13,508 nucleotides of DNA, from NCBI GenBank assembly GCA_934754855.1, contig CAKVJR010000037.1, positions 1-13,508 of the forward strand, in the 5' to 3' direction. This stretch comes from an uncultured Candidatus Melainabacteria bacterium. Lineage in GTDB: Bacteria > Cyanobacteriota > Vampirovibrionia > Gastranaerophilales > Gastranaerophilaceae. Position numbers and translations under genes: made by a program. Below, piece after piece: positions 7,026 to 11,871 of the stretch. The notes beneath the pieces were generated by a model. It did not search any database, was not told the origin of the DNA, and saw only the letters and a list, made by a program, of their open reading frames with translations. The stretch's first letter is position 1. Every line of letters starts with the position of its first letter.

Positions 7026-7683
7026 ATATACTAACTCCTTCCGAGGAATTTTCTTCTTCATCAATATCGTTTTCGTCGGCATTAGAATTATCTGAGGGTT
7101 TAGACATTTTCTTCATAATGCCATTTTCATCTTCTATAAAGGATTGTACCACATTATTAACATGCCGAGCAGCATCTTTAATCATAGGAACAGTAACCCC
7201 GCTGCCGATAAATTCATCAAGCATAACCCCCGTATTAGTCATCATATTTTCAAGGAGAACATTGATTTTTTTACCTTGAGCATAATAATCCGAAACACGG
7301 TAAGGATTTTTTGAAATAATTACTTCTTTATCAGACAATTTTTCCTTGGGAGGGAAAACTTCCAACGACTTAGAACCGCCAAGCCCGTAAAATTCAACTC
7401 TTGCATAAGCACCCGACGGGATATAAATATTTTTTTCCGTCACAATAAAAGAAACAAAAATATTGTCCTGAAAAACCTTTACGTCCTGAACGTGTCCGAT
7501 ATGGTACCCCATCATTCTGACAGGTGAACCTTTCGACAATCCGTCAACATCTTTGAAAAACATAAAATAACTGTGGTTTTTCATATTGGCTGTCGCAAAT
7601 GAATACGTAAAACCGAAAATTAAGGCAAAAAATACCACAACCCATATAAAAATTTCGGTAAACCAAACCAACCTTTTGTTCAT
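7006..7683 (-). CDS. MCE/MlaD-family membrane-anchored protein
   Basis: This 225-residue protein has one N-terminal membrane segment (about 8-30), then an MCE domain (about 38-114) with the typical DVDGLSKGSPVRMMGYHIGHV segment (45-65). A helical region and an acidic, Asn/Ser-rich tail (about 196-225) follow. MCE proteins such as MlaD bind lipids in the periplasm and usually work with an MlaE permease and MlaF ATPase; neither partner gene is in the window. No Shine-Dalgarno precedes the ATG at 7683. A promoter with a consensus TATAAT ends only 9 bases before it, suggesting an almost leaderless transcript. The last 20 bases overlap upp, and the acidic tail encodes the upp ribosome binding site. 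The family call is good; the transported lipid is unknown. Confidence 0.85.
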   Translation of the reverse strand: MNKRLVWFTEIFIWVVVFFALIFGFTYSFATANMKNHSYFMFFKDVDGLSKGSPVRMMGYHIGHVQDVKVFQDNIFVSFIVTEKNIYIPSGAYARVEFYGLGGSKSLEVFPPKEKLSDKEVIISKNPYRVSDYYAQGKKINVLLENMMTNTGVMLDEFIGSGVTVPMIKDAARHVNNVVQSFIEDENGIMKKMSKPSDNSNADENDIDEEENSSEGVSIYDDNSN

Positions 7684-7692
7684 AATAATTAC

Positions 7693-7721
7693 ATTATAGT
7701 CTTAATTAGACTTTCACGCAA
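7693..7721 (-). promoter_or_regulatory. Internal promoter for the MCE-upp-pgeF-SEC-C genes
   Basis: On the minus strand TTGCGT (7716-7721) and TATAAT (7693-7698) are 17 bases apart. The -10 box ends 9 bases before the ATG at 7683, so transcription would start about 3 bases before the start codon. It lies in the 42-base gap after lgt, which otherwise shows only a weak 5-bp inverted repeat. Confidence 0.5.
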
Positions 7722-7725
7722 GAAA

Positions 7726-8505
7726 TCAATTTTTATTCATAATCTTAAACAATCCGACCCCGCCGCAAATTGCAAAAACCACAGAAACAACAACCGCAAC
7801 AGGAATTGTTCCAATGTTCAAAACACTGTCAACTCGGACAAATTCGATAAAAAATCTTACAACAGAATATAAAATCAAATAACAGCAAAAAATTCCGCCG
7901 CTCTTATCCCCGATTTTTTTTCTCAAAACAAAATACAAAATCAAAAAAATAAAAATATTTGCAATTGATTCATACAAAAAAGTCGGGTGAAAATACTCAT
8001 CGTAAAAATATTGCTCAGGTCTGTTTTCTTGAGGAATATATAATTTCCAAGGCAAGTCGCAAGGTCTGCCGAAAGCCTCGGAATTAAAGAAATTTCCCCA
8101 TCTGCCGATTGCCTGTCCGATTGGCAAAACAAAGCCAAACATATCTGCAATTTTCAAAAAACACAAATGGTGTTTTTTAACATAAATCAAACCCGTCAGC
8201 ACCCCGCCGAGAATTGCTCCTTGGATAGAAATACCGCCTTGGCTGATTGCCAAAATTTCGCCCAAATGATTTGAATAATAATGTAAATTGAGCAAAACAT
8301 ACCACAATCTTGCCCCCAAAACCCCACCGATTATGAGCCAAAAGGACAAATCATAAAGCATTTCATCGGAAATAACATCAGCGTAATATTTTTTTCTGAT
8401 TTTGCCCAAAACAAAAACGGAAACTGCAATCGCAGTTCCCATTGTAAGTCCGTATTTCATAACAGGTCTGCCAAACAAATAAAAAGCAACCCTTTCAATT
8501 GCCAT
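7726..8505 (-). CDS. lgt: Prolipoprotein diacylglyceryl transferase
   Basis: Lgt transfers diacylglycerol from phosphatidylglycerol to the lipobox cysteine of prelipoproteins at the inner membrane. The 259-residue product is polytopic (several hydrophobic segments) and carries the family signature GQAIGRWGNFFNSEAFG (about 130-146, with R135 and N138 matching the essential Arg and Asn), HPTFLYES (173-180) and YSVVRFFIEFVR (213-224). One point is odd: the segment usually written GG(I/M)xxHG reads GGISIQG, with Gln95 where E. coli has His103. The gene starts directly after the stop codon of the TPR lipoprotein gene with no gap. AAAGG about 8 bases upstream lies inside that gene. A lipoprotein next to the enzyme that lipidates it makes sense as a functional pair. 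Confidence 0.95.
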   Translation of the reverse strand: MAIERVAFYLFGRPVMKYGLTMGTAIAVSVFVLGKIRKKYYADVISDEMLYDLSFWLIIGGVLGARLWYVLLNLHYYSNHLGEILAISQGGISIQGAILGGVLTGLIYVKKHHLCFLKIADMFGFVLPIGQAIGRWGNFFNSEAFGRPCDLPWKLYIPQENRPEQYFYDEYFHPTFLYESIANIFIFLILYFVLRKKIGDKSGGIFCCYLILYSVVRFFIEFVRVDSVLNIGTIPVAVVVSVVFAICGGVGLFKIMNKN

Positions 8506-9114
8506 CTATCTGACCTTTACATCAGACAGTGATTCGACACTGTATTTAACCAAATCTTTATTCAAAGATTCAATTTTTTCGTTAACTTTATCTTTGTCGT
8601 CGGCGTTAGAATTTTTCGACAAATATTTATTGTAATAATCAATTGCTGTCGTAATATAATCGCAAATTTGAGTTTTTTCAGCATCTGTCAATTCTTTTTT
8701 TGCATCAGAATCTTCATCAGCCGCTTGCTCTTTATCTTCATTTACGAGATTGCCGTCTTCATCTTTAACTTCACCATTGATGATATCAACCGCTTTATCT
8801 TCATAAACAACACCCATTGAATAATAAGCATCAGCAAAATCAGGATTTAACTCAATTGTTTTTTCCAAAGATTTAATAGCCTTATCATATTTTTTTGCCT
8901 GAATATAAACAACCGCAAGGTTATAGTGGGTTTCAAAAACTTTTTCGTCTAAATCAATACTCGATTCAAGTCTTGCAATAGCATCATCAACTCTTCCTTC
9001 CGCAATCAACGCTTTCGCATTGTTATTCAACTCCTGAACGGCAAACTTGTTCACACAAGCAGTTGAAAATAAAGTCACAACAAGAATTCCAATTATTAAT
9101 AATGTTTTTTGCAT
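8506..9114 (-). CDS. TPR-repeat protein, predicted lipoprotein
   Basis: The 202-residue product begins with a short hydrophobic signal (KTLLIIGILVVTLF) ending in STAC. C20 is a likely lipidated cysteine, although Ser at -3 is not the preferred Leu/Val/Ile. Residues about 27-94 form two clear tetratricopeptide repeats (ALIAEGRVDDAIARLESSI; NLAVVYIQAKKYDKAIKSLE, ending ELNP). A third (about 95-165, AYYSMGVVYEDKA then TTAIDYYNKYL) is interrupted by a very acidic insert at about 110-145. TPRs mediate protein-protein contacts, so this is probably a membrane-tethered scaffold facing the periplasm. GGTGGAG lies 11 bases before the ATG. It is the first gene of the minus-strand run and abuts lgt. The partner is unknown. 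Confidence 0.85.
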   Translation of the reverse strand: MQKTLLIIGILVVTLFSTACVNKFAVQELNNNAKALIAEGRVDDAIARLESSIDLDEKVFETHYNLAVVYIQAKKYDKAIKSLEKTIELNPDFADAYYSMGVVYEDKAVDIINGEVKDEDGNLVNEDKEQAADEDSDAKKELTDAEKTQICDYITTAIDYYNKYLSKNSNADDKDKVNEKIESLNKDLVKYSVESLSDVKVR

Positions 9115-9135
9115 AAAAAAATATCTCCACCAAAG

Positions 9136-9151
9136 TTGTATATTTGTATAT
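9136..9151. repeat. Tandem 8-bp direct repeat at the start region of the TPR gene promoter
   Basis: TTGTATAT occurs twice in direct tandem (9136-9143 and 9144-9151). It covers the predicted transcription start and edge of the -10 box of the minus-strand promoter. It may be a regulator site or plain AT-rich low complexity. Confidence 0.4.
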
Positions 9152-9178
9152 TTTAGTAAATTTTTATTTTTTTTGCAA
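9150..9178 (-). promoter_or_regulatory. Promoter of the TPR lipoprotein-lgt unit
   Basis: On the minus strand TTGCAA (9173-9178) and TAAAAT (9150-9155) are 17 bases apart. The predicted start is near 9143, leaving a leader of about 28 bases that contains the GGTGGAG ribosome binding site. The -35 box is the same palindromic hexamer used by the divergent plus-strand promoter. Confidence 0.5.
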
Positions 9179-9201
9179 TAATATTAAATTTACGATACAA
9201 T
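9173..9201 (+). promoter_or_regulatory. Promoter of the zinc finger-546 aa protein-ruvX unit
   Basis: TTGCAA (9173-9178) and TACAAT (9196-9201) are 17 bases apart on the plus strand. The predicted start is near 9208. AAGGG (9213-9217) is 7 bases before the ATG at 9225. Confidence 0.6.
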
Positions 9202-9224
9202 ATGCATAACAAAAAGGGTAAAAT

Positions 9225-9512
9225 ATGAGCGAAGAAGAAAAAATCGTATCTCTTTCAGGAGCAAGAAACAAAGTTAAAGCCGAAAAGCCGAAGGCTGAAA
9301 AATCAGGCAATGACAGCAATATGCCAGAACCTGTATTTTGCAGTTTTTGCGGAAGACCGAATACTCAGGTTTTAAAAATGGTGCAAGGTCCCGGAGTTAA
9401 CATTTGTTCAGAATGTGCAATGATTGCCGTTCAATATTTGATTATGGAAGACAGAATGCCCTCCGGTGAGGCTCAAGCGATTTTAGACAGTTTCTGGAGT
9501 AAAATCAAATAA
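9225..9512 (+). CDS. Stand-alone ClpX-type C4 zinc finger protein
   Basis: This 95-residue protein has a polar, Lys/Glu-rich N-terminus (1-34) and one domain (about 36-75) matching the ClpX N-terminal zinc-binding domain. CSFCGR (C39, C42), GPGVNIC and SEC (C61, C64) are spaced as in ClpX. There is no AAA+ ATPase part, so it is not ClpX. In ClpX this domain dimerises and binds substrates and adaptors. A free copy could compete with ClpX, act as an adaptor, or simply use the fold for another contact (inference). The ORF is complete with its own promoter and AAGGG ribosome binding site, so it is not a truncated clpX. Its stop overlaps the next start by one base (TAATG), linking it to the 546-residue protein. 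Confidence 0.88.
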   Translation: MSEEEKIVSLSGARNKVKAEKPKAEKSGNDSNMPEPVFCSFCGRPNTQVLKMVQGPGVNICSECAMIAVQYLIMEDRMPSGEAQAILDSFWSKIK

Positions 9513-11152
9513 TGGCATTAAACAAACTGCAAATCAGAGCGAAAATGCTCCCCGTTTTATCGGAATTAAAGGCTGATTCAAGACTTTCTTTTGAAGTTTT
9601 TATGGAAAAAACGCAAGAGTTTCGGGAAATAGACGATTTCAAAACGATGTTTGAAATTCTTTGCAAAGAAATGTCTAAGCAAAATGAAGATAAATACACG
9701 GATATTCTTCGTGCCGTTTGCATAGAATTTATACCGAGAGAACAGTTTGAGGAAATGGCGATGAAAGTTTTGGAATCGCCGACAGAGCCTGATATCCTCA
9801 AATATCAACTCATTCAAATTTTTAAAACCGTCGGAAAAGATATAAACTACGAAGATTTTTTCGAGTATCTCAACGATGCGGAAGCAATTATCAATTACGA
9901 CACCGAAAAACTCTTGGAACACGCTGTTGTAAATCCTGAAACCCAAATCGATTTTTTGGATTTTCTCGCAGCACTTCAAACTGACGATAAGGGACTTTTG
10001 ATAAATTCTCTCGCAGAAGATTACACGGGAAACAACCTTGCGAACATTTTATCTCCGATTTTATACGCAGATTACCCGCAAGATGTTTTATTAAAGACTA
10101 TCGACATTTTGGGCGAAACAAAGTCACCGTTAGCGATTGATGCCCTTGAATTTTTACATTTGATAACAGATGATGACATTGTCAGAACAGCTTGCAAAAA
10201 AAGTTTGAATATGCTGAAACTTACAGGAGCGACAAAGCAGGCGGCTGATAATTTTTACAAAAAAGTTATGTCGGAATCCCAGCCCTACAAGTGTTACACA
10301 GGCGTTCCCGACGGTCATTACAATCAGGGATTTATTTTCTCAAGAAAAAGACCCGACGGTTCGTTGATGATGTTTTCGCTTGTTGTAAGCAAATTGTACG
10401 GTATTGTTGACTCTTTCGGATTTTTCAATCTTTCGGAACAGGAATTTGAAAGAATTGCACTCAGATTTTCAAAAGATGAAATAAGATTTGAAGTTTCTCC
10501 CGAATACTGCAAAACATTGTTAAACAACGCTCTTGAACTCACAAAAACAAGACGTGAAACGATGAAATACGAATTCATCTGTTGGTCGATGTTAATGTGC
10601 GATATCGAACCGATGGAACAAAATGAGTTAGAGTGGCTTCACGAACATATCAAACCTATTCAATTGAACAAAAAAATAGTCAATCTTTTATACTCGACAA
10701 ATTACCTCGACAAGTGGTTTTTCACCCCGAAAGACAATGACGAATTTAAAGATTTGATTGATGATTTTATAAATCAGGAAAATTTGACATTTGAATATGT
10801 TGAAGAGGCAATCAAAAATTCCTTCGACAAAATTTGGAACGATGAAACGGACGCATTGTTGCTGCAAAATATCATAACAACCTGCTATCTCTTTGGTTAT
10901 ACGGATTTTACAGACTATGCCAAAATTTTGTATTCCGTTTTGTATAACGAAGAACTCAAGCGTGAAATGCAAGAAGAAATGATTAAAAAGAGTGTCTATG
11001 AATACCTTTTTAACCAAAAACAACATCACAAAGAATTTCGTTTCCCGACAAATATTTTCCGCAAAAAAGAGGAAAAAGCAAAAGAAATCGATATGAAAAC
11101 GGTTGATAAACTTATCGAACAGATTGAAAAGAATTGGGTAAGCGAGCAATGA
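9512..11152 (+). CDS. Uncharacterised 546-residue, mostly helical protein
   Basis: I do not recognise this family. The predicted protein is soluble, with no signal peptide or membrane segment. Residues 1-245 are helical with HEAT-like repetition (for example LLKTIDILGETKSPLAIDAL, then a helix ending KKSLNML). A distinct central block (about 260-320) contains DGHYNQGFIFSRKRPDG and YGIVDSFGFFNLSEQEF. It looks like a beta-containing insertion and is the best seed for a homology search. The rest (about 340-546) is helical with a charged C-terminus. It starts inside the stop codon of the ClpX-type zinc finger gene and its end overlaps ruvX by ATGA, so it is translated within a tight cluster. A scaffold or adaptor role is a guess from the helical repeats. 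Confidence 0.85.
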   Translation: MALNKLQIRAKMLPVLSELKADSRLSFEVFMEKTQEFREIDDFKTMFEILCKEMSKQNEDKYTDILRAVCIEFIPREQFEEMAMKVLESPTEPDILKYQLIQIFKTVGKDINYEDFFEYLNDAEAIINYDTEKLLEHAVVNPETQIDFLDFLAALQTDDKGLLINSLAEDYTGNNLANILSPILYADYPQDVLLKTIDILGETKSPLAIDALEFLHLITDDDIVRTACKKSLNMLKLTGATKQAADNFYKKVMSESQPYKCYTGVPDGHYNQGFIFSRKRPDGSLMMFSLVVSKLYGIVDSFGFFNLSEQEFERIALRFSKDEIRFEVSPEYCKTLLNNALELTKTRRETMKYEFICWSMLMCDIEPMEQNELEWLHEHIKPIQLNKKIVNLLYSTNYLDKWFFTPKDNDEFKDLIDDFINQENLTFEYVEEAIKNSFDKIWNDETDALLLQNIITTCYLFGYTDFTDYAKILYSVLYNEELKREMQEEMIKKSVYEYLFNQKQHHKEFRFPTNIFRKKEEKAKEIDMKTVDKLIEQIEKNWVSEQ

Positions 11153-11553
11153 TAAGAGTTTTATGCCTCGACGTAGGAACAAAAAGAATAGGAATTGCCG
11201 TAAGCGATCCGTTAGGAATTATCGCATCGCCGATTCCCGCAATAAGCCGAACCCCCGAGAAGAAGGCTATTGACAATATTAAAAATCTTTGCAAAAATTA
11301 CAACGCAAAAACAATCGTCGTCGGCTTGCCAAAGCACATGAACGGCACAATCGGCACTCAGGCGGAAGATTGTATGAACTTTGCAAAGAATTTTGAAGAC
11401 GAATATGAAATCGTTTTTGAAGACGAAAGACTCACAAGCCGTCAGGCGGAACACAATCTTGCAACCGTCGGGAAAAAATATACAAAGAACAAAGGACTTG
11501 TGGATACAGAAAGTGCATGTATAATATTACAACAGTATTTAGACAGAAAGTAG
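11149..11553 (+). CDS. ruvX: RuvX/YqgF-family putative Holliday junction resolvase
   Basis: The 134-residue product has the RNase H-fold motifs of the family: LCLDVGTKRIGIAVSDPLG at the N-terminus with the first catalytic Asp, IVVGLPKHMNGTIG in the middle, FEDERLTSRQAE carrying the conserved Glu/Asp, and VDTESACIILQQYL at the end. Family members are linked to 16S rRNA 5' processing (YqgF in E. coli) and to Holliday junction cleavage. The start is set at the ATG at 11149, which overlaps the preceding stop as ATGA. An in-frame TTG at 11134 is possible but adds only five residues before the conserved strand. The DUF1292 gene follows after 6 bases, the same order as yrrK-yrzB in Bacillus. Confidence 0.95.
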   Translation: MIRVLCLDVGTKRIGIAVSDPLGIIASPIPAISRTPEKKAIDNIKNLCKNYNAKTIVVGLPKHMNGTIGTQAEDCMNFAKNFEDEYEIVFEDERLTSRQAEHNLATVGKKYTKNKGLVDTESACIILQQYLDRK

Positions 11554-11559
11554 GTCAAA

Positions 11560-11871
11560 ATGGCAAACAGCACAAATAATGACAACATTATTGAAACAAT
11601 CGATGAAAACGGACGTCACGTAAAATTTGAATTAATCGACATCGTTGAATTGGACGAAGTTGAATACGGTCTTTTATACCCCGTTGAAGGCTTTGATCCC
11701 GCTAATCCGAACAAACCGGGTGACAAAGTCGTAATTATGAGATTAAAACAAGACGGCGAAGACTTCATCTTTGAAAAAATCGAAAGCGATGAAGAATTTG
11801 ACAAAGTTGCAGACTACGTTGCAGAAGTTACAGAAGCACAACTTGCAGAAGAAGCAAAAGGCGAAAATTAA
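11560..11871 (+). CDS. DUF1292 (YrzB-like) small acidic protein
   Basis: This 103-residue acidic protein carries the DUF1292 core (about 15-90): ENGRHVKFELIDIVELDEVEYGLLYP, then VVIMRLKQDGEDFIFEKIESDEEFDKVADYV. The function of the family is unknown. Its position right after ruvX is a conserved arrangement I know from Bacillus-type genomes (yrrK-yrzB). TAGGT, overlapping the ruvX stop, acts as the likely ribosome binding site 5 bases before the ATG. Its TAA overlaps the stop codon of the convergent GH13 gene, with no terminator hairpin between them. Confidence 0.9.
   Translation: MANSTNNDNIIETIDENGRHVKFELIDIVELDEVEYGLLYPVEGFDPANPNKPGDKVVIMRLKQDGEDFIFEKIESDEEFDKVADYVAEVTEAQLAEEAKGEN

Noticed and set aside
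7026..7082. Longer upp reading frame starting at 7082
   Set aside because: The extra 19 residues do not fit the family, while AAGGAG is correctly placed for the ATG at 7025.
7698..7712. Inverted repeat AGTCT-TAATT-AGACT between lgt and the MCE gene as a terminator
   Set aside because: The stem is only 5 bp with no U-tract, and it sits between the -35 and -10 boxes of the MCE promoter. At most it is a weak operator.
9225..9512. Zinc finger gene as a truncated or frameshifted clpX
   Set aside because: The frame ends cleanly, the next gene in the +1 register has no AAA+ motifs, and promoter and ribosome binding site are intact.
11134..11148. TTG start for ruvX at 11134
   Set aside because: The ATG at 11149 forms a standard ATGA overlap and the family motif begins right after it.
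10688..11182. Open frame on the minus strand opposite the 546-residue protein gene
   Set aside because: Phe/Ile/Leu-rich antisense shadow without a promoter or ribosome binding site.
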